In this document: piece after piece, positions 34,618 to 41,911 of the stretch
Layout of the letters: the number at the start of each line of letters is the position of its first letter
How positions within the stretch are numbered: the first letter of the stretch is position 1
Assembly: GCF_026340465.1 (NCBI RefSeq)
Contig: NZ_JAPEPC010000001.1
Span: 2,297,501 to 2,361,500 of the forward strand
Length of the DNA stretch: 64,000 nt
Reading direction: 5' to 3'
Source: Streptomyces sp. NBC_01306
GTDB lineage: Bacteria; Actinomycetota; Actinomycetes; Streptomycetales; Streptomycetaceae
Made by a program: the position numbers and the translations under genes
The notes under the pieces: model-generated
Told to the model about the DNA's origin: nothing
Seen by the model: the letters and a program-made list of their open reading frames with translations, nothing else
The model's database searches: none

Positions 34618-36129
34618 CTACTTCAGGAGCCGGGGTTTCACGGCGGGGCCCCAGGGCGACTCCCGCTCCCACCGGTGTGCGACCTGGAGCAGGTCGAGCT
34701 CGGCGCGGCTCCGCGCGAGCACCTGCACTCCCATCGGAAGCCCGTCCGGGCCGAATCCCGCCGGCAGACTCACGGCGGGGACGCCCAGCAGGGTCGCGAT
34801 GGTGGTGACCTCCATCCACCGGTGGTAGGACGACATGGCGGTCGCGTTCACCGTTCTCGGCCAGTCCATGTCGGCCTCGAACGGGAACACCTGGGCGGAC
34901 GGCAGTACGAGGAAGTCGTAGGTGTCGAAGAGAGTCAGGAACGCGTTGTACATCGCGGTCCGTTTGACCGATGCGTCGAACACGTCCAGTGCCCCGATCG
35001 GGGGCCTTCCGCCGACGCCCTCGATGAGCCCTTCGACCTCATAGAGGGCCTCGGGCTTGAGCGCGGCACGGGTCTCCGGATTGCGATAGAGCGGATGGAG
35101 CTGTGCGCCGGCCAGCCAGTGCCGGAAGGTCAGCCACAGCGGCCACAGATCATCGGTACCGGCGAAGCCGGGCGCCGTCGGCAGCCCGGTGTACGGCTGA
35201 ACCGTCATACCGATCCGCTCGAACACGCCGAGCGCCGTGGTGCACTGCTCAAGTACCCCCGCTTCCATGGGGAGGTAGCCGCCCAGGTCGCCCATCCAGG
35301 CCACGCGTAGGCCGGTGAAGTCGCGTTCCAGTGGCGACGACAGCGTGCCGGCCGGTTCGAGGGAGAGCGGGGCGCGCGGGTCGTAACCGGACATGGTTTC
35401 CAGGAGCAGGGCGAGATCGGTGGCGGTCCGGGCGAGGGGACCGGCGATCGCACCCTGCTGGACGAAGACGTCCGGGCCCACCATGGGGACCCGGCCGAAG
35501 GACGGTCGCAGGCCCAGGACGTTGTTCCAGGCCGCCGGGTTCCTCAGCGACCCCATGAAGTCGCTGCCGTCGGCGACCGGCAGCATGTGCAGAGCCACCG
35601 CGACCGCTGCGCCCCCGCTGCTGCCGCCGGCCGACCGGCCCTGGTGGTAGGCGTTGCGGGTCAGGCCGAACGCGTCGTTGTACGTGTGTGAACCGAGCCC
35701 GAACTCGGGGACGTTGGTCTTGCCGATGAAGATCGCTCCCGCGGCCCGGATGCGGGCGATGTGAAGGGAGTCGGTCCGCGCCGCCGGCAGGTCGAACCTG
35801 CCGTGGAAGAAGCCCCGGGTGGTCTTGAATCCGGCCGCGTCGGCGGTGTCCTTGACGGCGTGCGGGAAGCCGTGCATCCAGCCCATGTCGCGGCCCTGTG
35901 CCAGCAGCCGGTCCTTCTCCACTGCTTCCCGGAGCAGTTCCTCGCGCGGGCGGAGGCTGACAATGGCATTGACCGTGGGGTTGATCCCCTCGATGTGATC
36001 GAGGTAGGCGGTCATCACCTCCTCGCACGACACCCGCCGTGCGTGGATCGCCTTCGACAGTTCGACGGCCTGGAGCAGAACGATGTCGTTGACGTGAGGG
36101 GCCGGGCCGTCCTGATGGTTCGTGGTCAC
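34618..36129 (-). CDS. Amidase (amidase-signature family)
   Basis: 503 aa, GTG 36129. The Ser-cisSer-Lys triad is present: Lys93 (HAVKDTADAAG), Ser170 (GRSAGGSSGG) and Ser194 (DFMGSLRNPAA), with the 24-residue Ser-Ser spacing seen in the family. It hydrolyses an amide, probably of an acid amide or N-acyl amine taken up by the cell. The gene lies between the MFS transporter gene and the arylsulfatase gene, so one pathway for a compound with both amide and sulfate groups is possible. The substrate is unknown. Confidence 0.92.
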   Translation of the reverse strand: MTTNHQDGPAPHVNDIVLLQAVELSKAIHARRVSCEEVMTAYLDHIEGINPTVNAIVSLRPREELLREAVEKDRLLAQGRDMGWMHGFPHAVKDTADAAGFKTTRGFFHGRFDLPAARTDSLHIARIRAAGAIFIGKTNVPEFGLGSHTYNDAFGLTRNAYHQGRSAGGSSGGAAVAVALHMLPVADGSDFMGSLRNPAAWNNVLGLRPSFGRVPMVGPDVFVQQGAIAGPLARTATDLALLLETMSGYDPRAPLSLEPAGTLSSPLERDFTGLRVAWMGDLGGYLPMEAGVLEQCTTALGVFERIGMTVQPYTGLPTAPGFAGTDDLWPLWLTFRHWLAGAQLHPLYRNPETRAALKPEALYEVEGLIEGVGGRPPIGALDVFDASVKRTAMYNAFLTLFDTYDFLVLPSAQVFPFEADMDWPRTVNATAMSSYHRWMEVTTIATLLGVPAVSLPAGFGPDGLPMGVQVLARSRAELDLLQVAHRWERESPWGPAVKPRLLK

Positions 36130-36183
36130 CGTGGTGTGTTCCTTCGTCGCGTAACTCTGGGATCGAGGTGTGGAGCCGGATTC

Positions 36184-37554
36184 TCAGGCCGGCGCTGTGA
36201 TGGGTGCGCTCAGCCGGGCGCAGTCACGGGCGTACGGCCGGTAGAACAGCGAGATGAACGCGGCGTTGGCCACCATCACCACGACGAGGAGCCAGAAGAA
36301 CGTCTCCCGCAGTCCGATGCGGTCGCCGAGATACCCGGCCGAGAGGGTGAAGACCACCCAGCCGATCGCATCCATGACGGAGAGCTTCAGCGCGAAGGCC
36401 AGTGCGCGCAGTTCCAGCGGAACGACGGCCATGACCATGGGTGTCTGCACGACCGGGGTGACGCCCTGCAGGCCGCCGAGAACCGCGAACAAGGCGGCCA
36501 CCACCACCAGCGAGTGCCACGGGAACTGGGTCGCGACGAATGCGACGGCCGCGAAAGCCGCATGTGCCAGCTGGAACACGGCGACGCGTCCACGGACCGG
36601 GTAGCGCCGGTGCACCCGGTCGGTGATGTGGCCGCCGACGATCGTGCCGAGGAAGTATCCGGCCCCGTACGGCAGCATGGCCAGTGAGGCCTGCGCGTTG
36701 GAGAACCCGAGCACCTGCACCAGGAACACCACCCCGAACGCGACGAACAACAGCTGGGTGGAGAGCAGCCGTTGAAGCAGGATCAGGACGAACGAGCGGA
36801 TCGTGAGCAACCGGGTGACGTCGGCCCATCTGATGGCTCGTTCCGGTTCGCGGTCGGGTGGAGGGGTGGCGGCGCCGAGGTCGGTGGCGCAGAGGTCGGA
36901 GGCGCCGATGCCCGGGTCCCGGAAGAAGACCAGAAGGGCGAGGCCGACCAGAACGCAGAGAACTCCGCAGATGGTGTATCCCCATCGCCAGCCGTCGCCG
37001 AAGTGGGAGAGCTGCCCGAACAGGGGCGCGCTGGCGGCGGAGATCAACGCGAGGGAACCGTAGAGATACCCCATGGCCCTGCCCCGGCGGTTGTCGCCGT
37101 ACATGTCCCCCACCAGCGCGGCAGCCAGCGGCGCGACCCCGGCGAAGCCCGCCGCGGCCGCCAGGTGCAGCACGATCAGCTGCGCGAAGTTCTGCGAGGC
37201 ACCGACGCCCGCGATGAACGCGCCCGCGCCGGCCGTGCACACCCCGAGAACGAAGGTGCGGCTGGTGCGGCGTGACACGGCGACCCAGAGGGGACCCGTG
37301 GCCACGCCGGTCAGCTTGGCTCCGGCGACCAGCCAGCTGAGCGCGGACAGGGACAGTCCCAAGGCGGACTGAACGGCGGGAAAGAGTACCGAGACCACGC
37401 TCGTCTCGGTGTTGTCCGCCGCGGATGCGGCGGCCAGCAGTGCCATGTTCCGGCGGCGGTGAGGGGGCGGCGGGGCGTGGGCCGGGGGCGCGGAGGCGGG
37501 GGGTGCAGGGTCGGGGGGTGCAGGGTCGGGAATGACACCGTTGGACAGGTCCAC
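36184..37554 (-). CDS. Major facilitator superfamily transporter
   Basis: 456 aa, GTG 37554 with AAGGAG 8 nt upstream. After a proline/alanine-rich N-tail (about 1-35) come about 12 helices, with the loop 2-3 motif of MFS (GPLWVAVSRRTSR) and a central soluble loop (ASDLCATDLGAATPPPDREP). It resembles the organic-acid/aromatic-compound and drug-efflux branch. In this context import of the compound broken down by the neighbours is likely, but export cannot be excluded. Confidence 0.85.
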   Translation of the reverse strand: MDLSNGVIPDPAPPDPAPPASAPPAHAPPPPHRRRNMALLAAASAADNTETSVVSVLFPAVQSALGLSLSALSWLVAGAKLTGVATGPLWVAVSRRTSRTFVLGVCTAGAGAFIAGVGASQNFAQLIVLHLAAAAGFAGVAPLAAALVGDMYGDNRRGRAMGYLYGSLALISAASAPLFGQLSHFGDGWRWGYTICGVLCVLVGLALLVFFRDPGIGASDLCATDLGAATPPPDREPERAIRWADVTRLLTIRSFVLILLQRLLSTQLLFVAFGVVFLVQVLGFSNAQASLAMLPYGAGYFLGTIVGGHITDRVHRRYPVRGRVAVFQLAHAAFAAVAFVATQFPWHSLVVVAALFAVLGGLQGVTPVVQTPMVMAVVPLELRALAFALKLSVMDAIGWVVFTLSAGYLGDRIGLRETFFWLLVVVMVANAAFISLFYRPYARDCARLSAPITAPA

Positions 37555-37669
37555 GGCGGATCTCCTTGCGTCGGTGCATCCGCGCGGACGAATGCGGGGA
37601 GCCCGGGGCGGCTCCGGGTACCGGGGCGGCGCCGGGTCGGAGCCGCCGTCGCTGCCGCCCCGACAGGCC

Positions 37670-38230
37670 CTAGGTGGCCGAGTAACGGGCGCTGCCTCCC
37701 CTGAGGTAGTTCATCTCGCCCAGTTGCTGCGTATCGGCCAGGGCTTTGGTCACCTCGACCAGGGTGACCGCGTCGAGTACCGAGTGGAACTGGCCTTCCG
37801 CGGTGAAGTTGATGTTCGCGCCATTGACGATGAACAGGACTTCGGTGTCCTCGGTGTTCGTCTCGGGGGCGTAGAACTGGTGCACGGATGCGCCGGGTTC
37901 ATACAGGTAGGAGCCTGCCGTCTGAGGCTGGTCCGGGTACTCCCGGTACGCCCATGTGCCCTTCAGGGTGAAGCCGTGGACGGCGCCGGTGTGCAGGTGC
38001 ATCGGCAGTTCCGCGCCGGGGGCGAAGTAGGCCATCACGACCCAGATTCCGGCCTCGGGATCGAGGAAGAGCGGCTGGTAGCTGACGCCGGTTCCCAGTG
38101 CGTCCTTGATGATCGGAATGTCGTTGACGCTCGCGGTGAGCAACTCTCCCTGGGGCAGGGCGATGACGGGCAGCGCGGCAGCGGGTGTGGACGCGGGTGC
38201 GGGTGCGGGTGCGGGTATGGGCGCGGTCAC
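37670..38230 (-). CDS. Cupin dioxygenase-like protein (2,4'-dihydroxyacetophenone dioxygenase family)
   Basis: 186 aa, GTG 38230 with CGGAG upstream. The single cupin barrel has the metal motif as His-x-His in PMHLHTGAVHGF, and a later Glu and His (EPGASVHQF). The N-tail is proline/alanine-rich. The closest family I recall cleaves C-C bonds of hydroxy-acetophenones, but many ChrR-like cupins share this pattern. It could oxidise or bind a small acid in the pathway with the aminotransferase. Assigned by family only. Confidence 0.7.
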   Translation of the reverse strand: MTAPIPAPAPAPASTPAAALPVIALPQGELLTASVNDIPIIKDALGTGVSYQPLFLDPEAGIWVVMAYFAPGAELPMHLHTGAVHGFTLKGTWAYREYPDQPQTAGSYLYEPGASVHQFYAPETNTEDTEVLFIVNGANINFTAEGQFHSVLDAVTLVEVTKALADTQQLGEMNYLRGGSARYSAT

Positions 38231-38300
38231 GGGAATCTCCGTTCGTGTGTGTGGGGGGGGCTGCGGTTCGTATGTGTGGGGAGGGGCGCCGGCGGCGCTG

Positions 38301-39572
38301 TCAGCCGAGGGCGTGGCGGACGAGGGCGATGATCGAGTCGGCTTCCTCGTCGCTGAGGGTGAGGACCGGCCGGAACGGCACGACGAGGTCGCTGCCGGAG
38401 GGAATGACGAGCACGCCGGCTTCGAGCAGTCGCACGGCGGTGGCCAGGGGCGTTGCCGTGCGCAGGCCCATGTTGGTGCCGATCTGCGAGAACGCGAAGG
38501 GTGCGTCGGCGAAGCCGTCGGTGAAGCGCTGGGCGACCTGGTCCACCCGGTCGAGGAAGCCCGGATCCGTGGTCAGGTCCAGGACCGCAGAGGCGATGAT
38601 GCAGCCGATGTCCGTACCGGCGTAGGTCGACTCGTGCGGAACCAGCTGGCCTTGGGTGTACGAGGCCCAGACCGGCTCGGCCATCACCGCGGCCGATATC
38701 GGATACAGGCCGCCGCCGAGTCCTTTGCCGGTGGTGAGCACGTCCGGCACGACGTCGTGCTGCTGGTACTGCCAGACGACCCCGCCGCCGCACGACCCGA
38801 GTCCGGTCTGCGTCTCGTCGACGATCATGACCGTGCCCTGCTCGTCGCAGATCCGGCGGACTCCCTCCAGATAGCCGGGCGCCGGCACCGGATAGCCGGC
38901 CTGCGCCGGCGTGGGTTCGATGACCACGGCCGCTGTCTCCCGGGTCACCGCCCGGCGCATCGCGTCAAGGTCGTTGAACGGCACCATCGTCACGTCCGTG
39001 CCGTCGACGAGGTATCGCTCGCGATGGTGCGCGCTGATCCCGCTCAGGCTCAGACAGAGGTCGGTCCCCCCGTGGTAGGAGTTCTGGGCGATCGAGACGA
39101 GCCGGGTGCGGCGGGTGTGGGCGCGGGCGGCGTGCACGGCGATCTCGATCGCGTCGGCCCCGCCGACGCCGAACGTCACGCCCGTCAACGCGTGGTGGGT
39201 ACTGGCGGCCAGCTTCTCCGCCAGACTCGCCCGGTACCCCGAGGCCAGGGCCCAGTTCCCGGCGTCGACGTGGTGGATGGCCTCGCGGTATGCCGCGACC
39301 ACGGCCGGATGGCGGTGCCCCAGGTTGAACTTCGACCCCTGCCGCCAGCAGTCCCAGTACCACGTGCCGCTGTAGGCGTCCTGGACCCGTGCGCCCTCGC
39401 GCTCACCGAGATGGATGTTCAGCTGCGGGGGCAGGAGCGCGACGTGGGAGGCGCTGACGTGGCGCGCGTAGACCGCGTCGTTCTCGGCGGCCGTTCCGTA
39501 CGGCGGATAGGGGGCGGCACCGCGCGGGCGATGACCAGGCCCCCCGTCCGTCGTGGTGCTGGACTGCGACAT
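38301..39572 (-). CDS. Class III aminotransferase
   Basis: 423 aa, ATG 39572 with AAGGAG 6 nt upstream; about 80 more upstream codons are open but lack a site. It has class III features: GVGGADAIEIAVHAARAHT, NSYHGGTD, VDETQTGLG and the PLP lysine Lys283 (TTGKGLGGG). These enzymes act on omega-amino groups (beta-alanine, GABA, ornithine or aromatic amines). First in the minus-strand block of five, it could remove an amino group from the product of the amidase. The LysR gene divergent at 39860 is the likely regulator. Confidence 0.88.
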   Translation of the reverse strand: MSQSSTTTDGGPGHRPRGAAPYPPYGTAAENDAVYARHVSASHVALLPPQLNIHLGEREGARVQDAYSGTWYWDCWRQGSKFNLGHRHPAVVAAYREAIHHVDAGNWALASGYRASLAEKLAASTHHALTGVTFGVGGADAIEIAVHAARAHTRRTRLVSIAQNSYHGGTDLCLSLSGISAHHRERYLVDGTDVTMVPFNDLDAMRRAVTRETAAVVIEPTPAQAGYPVPAPGYLEGVRRICDEQGTVMIVDETQTGLGSCGGGVVWQYQQHDVVPDVLTTGKGLGGGLYPISAAVMAEPVWASYTQGQLVPHESTYAGTDIGCIIASAVLDLTTDPGFLDRVDQVAQRFTDGFADAPFAFSQIGTNMGLRTATPLATAVRLLEAGVLVIPSGSDLVVPFRPVLTLSDEEADSIIALVRHALG

Positions 39573-39779
39573 GGAGTTCTCCTTGTCCGTTCGGATCAGT
39601 GCGTGGGAGCAACGGCCGCTCGGCGGGCGGCGCCCGGGCGGGCCGCCTCGGCCTGTGGGTGGCATGAGCGCGGAGGCTCCCCAGTGCCTTCCACGGGGAT
39701 GCCGTTGCCCAGGATCACCACGGGATCCTTGGGCCGGCGTCGGGCGGGTGGCCCGTCCTGCCGTCCATTCAACGCAGCC

Positions 39780-39796
39780 TGGATCACTAGGATCCA
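39780..39796. promoter_or_regulatory. Palindrome in the LysR/aminotransferase divergent gap
   Basis: TGGATC-ACTAG-GATCCA has perfect 6-bp arms and lies 64 nt before the LysR start and 208 nt before the aminotransferase start. LysR proteins bind T-N11-A-type palindromes in such gaps; this fits in size, though the sequence also contains the GGATCC hexamer by chance. Candidate only. Confidence 0.45.
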
Positions 39797-39859
39797 ATAG
39801 CGAATGTGGGGCTCCCGACAACCAGGACCTATGGCTGCAGGCCAGGCAGGGTGGGCAGA

Positions 39860-40720
39860 ATGCAGATTCACCAGGTCGAGCACTTCGTCGCCGCCGCGGA
39901 CCACGGCAGCGTCCGTAACGGCGCCGCGGCCCTCGGGCTCACGCAGCAGGCGCTGTCCCGCAGCATCGCCGCGCTGGAGAGGGAACTCGGCCTCAAGCTG
40001 TTCGACCGGCTCGGCCACGGCGTCGCTCTGTCGTCCGCCGGCCGGGCCTTCCTCGGATCGGCGCGGCGGATCGTCCGGGACGCCCGCATCGAAACCAGCC
40101 CGGACAGCGGACTGCTGGACATCGCGACGTGGAGCACCCTCGCCATCCACCCGACCGCGACCCTCGTCGGGCTCCTGCACCGCGAGAATCCCACGATGCG
40201 TTCCCGCATCGAGCAGGCCCCCGACGAGGAATCGGTGTGCCGCCTGGTGAGAGAGGGACACTGCGACGTCGGAACGGTCCTCCTGCCGTCGCTGTGGCTG
40301 CACGACCTCACGGCGACCGCGCTGGGTCATCTCAGGGAATGGCTCATCCTGCCGCCCGGTACCCGGATCGATCCGGGTCCGGTGGCGTGGAGCACGGTGG
40401 CCGAGCACCATCTCGTCGTCCCGGCCGGCGGAACACCGATCTCGTTCGTGGGGCAGGAACTCGCCGGCGCGGGAGCCGAACTCAAGCTGGGCGTGCGGAG
40501 CGCACACCGCGAGGCGCAGGTGTCGCTGGTGCTCGCCGGGGCGGGGGCCGCGCTGGTGACGGAACGCTATGCCGAGATGGCCCGGGCACGCGGCGCGGTG
40601 ATCCGTGAGCTCGATCTGCGGCTCGCCCGGCAGATCGGCATCGTCCATCGCCGTGACAGGCGATCACCGCTGGTCGACCGGTTCACCGAACTCGCGGTGG
40701 CTCATCTCCCGCCGCGATGA
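39860..40720 (+). CDS. LysR-family regulator (divergent to the aminotransferase block)
   Basis: 286 aa, start ATG 39860 (the conserved opening MQIHQVEHFVAAADHGSVRN); the open frame before it is not conserved. The HTH is in AAALGLTQQALSRSIAALE. The following effector-binding domain is typical. It is divergent from the aminotransferase/cupin/MFS/amidase/arylsulfatase block and should activate it in response to the substrate. Its last 38 nt overlap the 3' end of the next LysR gene, which runs the other way. Confidence 0.9.
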   Translation: MQIHQVEHFVAAADHGSVRNGAAALGLTQQALSRSIAALERELGLKLFDRLGHGVALSSAGRAFLGSARRIVRDARIETSPDSGLLDIATWSTLAIHPTATLVGLLHRENPTMRSRIEQAPDEESVCRLVREGHCDVGTVLLPSLWLHDLTATALGHLREWLILPPGTRIDPGPVAWSTVAEHHLVVPAGGTPISFVGQELAGAGAELKLGVRSAHREAQVSLVLAGAGAALVTERYAEMARARGAVIRELDLRLARQIGIVHRRDRRSPLVDRFTELAVAHLPPR

Positions 40721-41573
40721 CCGCGAGCAGCGCCTCCAGGGCGGGCGAGCGCGGACCCGCGCGGTGGACGAGGAACAGCCGGCGTTCGATCGGCGGGGCC
40801 GTATCGCGCACCGTCAGTCCTTGCTCAGCAGCCGCGGCCGCCATGCCCGGCGGCAGGATCGCCGCACCCACACCGTCGAGAACCAGCGGCCAGATCATCT
40901 CCCGCGGCCCGCATTCGCAGACCACCACCGGGCTGACCCCGCACCGCGTGAACTCCGCGTCGAGCCGGACTCGTTCGGGTGTTCCGGGCAGCGTGAAGAT
41001 CATCGGGACCGAGGCGAGACCTGTGAGAGGGACGGCGCCGGAGTCCGGGAAGCCGAACCCCGCAGCCGCGACGAGGAGCAGCCGCTGCGTGCCCAGCGAA
41101 TGGCATGTGAGGGCCCTGGTCTCCGCCTGCTCCGTGGACAGCTCGACGTCGCAGTGCCCGGTCTGGAGTGCGCGGAACGGCGCGCCGGCGGCGGAGTCGA
41201 CGATCTCGACAACGACTCCCGGATGCGCCTGCCGGAACCGGCCGATCATGGTGGCCAACGGGTCGTCCACCAGGTCCGCCGCCACCGCGATCGTGAGGGT
41301 CCCTGTCCGCAGGCTCCGGACGTCGTTCATGACCCGACCCGCGTCCGCGACGCTCTCAAGGAGCCGCTCGGCCGCCGGGACGAGACTCCGCCCGGATTCC
41401 GAGAGGACCAGTCCCCGCCCCGAGCGGACGAAGAGGTCCATCCCGAGATCCCTCTCCAGGGAGCGGATCGACAACGACAGCGATGGCTGGGAGAGATAGA
41501 GCGCCGACGCCGCACGGGTGACGCCTCCGTGCTTCACGACGGCGAGGAAGTGCTCGGCCCGGCGGACATCCAT
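40683..41573 (-). CDS. LysR-family regulator, convergent and overlapping
   Basis: 296 aa, ATG 41573 with GAGGAG 4 nt upstream. Opens VRRAEHFLAVVKHGGVTRAA, HTH ALYLSQPSLSLSIRSLE, then a normal effector domain ending MAAAAAEQGLTVRDTAPPIE and a short tail. It points towards the first LysR gene and overlaps its end by 38 nt (40683-40720). The two proteins are only distantly alike, so this is not a recent duplication. Which genes it controls is not clear; its own upstream gap leads to the STAND ATPase gene. Confidence 0.9.
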   Translation of the reverse strand: MDVRRAEHFLAVVKHGGVTRAASALYLSQPSLSLSIRSLERDLGMDLFVRSGRGLVLSESGRSLVPAAERLLESVADAGRVMNDVRSLRTGTLTIAVAADLVDDPLATMIGRFRQAHPGVVVEIVDSAAGAPFRALQTGHCDVELSTEQAETRALTCHSLGTQRLLLVAAAGFGFPDSGAVPLTGLASVPMIFTLPGTPERVRLDAEFTRCGVSPVVVCECGPREMIWPLVLDGVGAAILPPGMAAAAAEQGLTVRDTAPPIERRLFLVHRAGPRSPALEALLAVIAAGDEPPRVR

Positions 41574-41911
41574 GGGTCTCCTCAGCCTGTGCCACCGGAC
41601 ATCACAGGGACAGCCGGCCGGACATACCGGTTCGGGATGGGGGGCCAAGCCTCCCACGCGCCCCTGTACCACCGCGTAACACCCCGCGTCGTCGCTACGC
41701 GTGCACCCCGCCCAGTCGCGGCGCGCGCATACCCCCCAATCCGCACCGCTGCGCCCCCATCGGCACCGCACCGCTGCGCCCCCATCGGCACCGCACCGGT
41801 GCCGTGCGGAACCGGTGCCGTTTCCCGGTACACGGCCCGGTTCCCTCGCGTTCGGGCGCCCCGCGCAGGACACTTGCATTCCGAACGGAGTATCCCGGAG
41901 GGGGAATGCAT
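41574..41911. other. 338-nt intergenic region with 25-bp tandem repeat
   Basis: No convincing gene. A perfect 25-bp unit beginning CACCGCTGCGCCCCCATCGG occurs twice (41744-41768 and 41769-41793), followed by a partial third copy and related CACCGGTGCCG pieces to about 41830. Promoters for the LysR gene and the STAND gene must lie here, but I see no clear hexamers. The region just before 41912 has CCCGGAGGGGGA as a ribosome site. Confidence 0.7.

Noticed and set aside
32214..34808. 864-codon plus-strand frame opposite the arylsulfatase gene
   Set aside because: Val/Gly/Arg-rich mirror without motifs; the sulfatase motifs are on the minus strand.
39791..39796. Cloning-vector or adaptor BamHI site in the palindrome
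   Set aside because: The site GATCCA next to GGATC is part of a natural 17-bp palindrome with no vector sequence around it.
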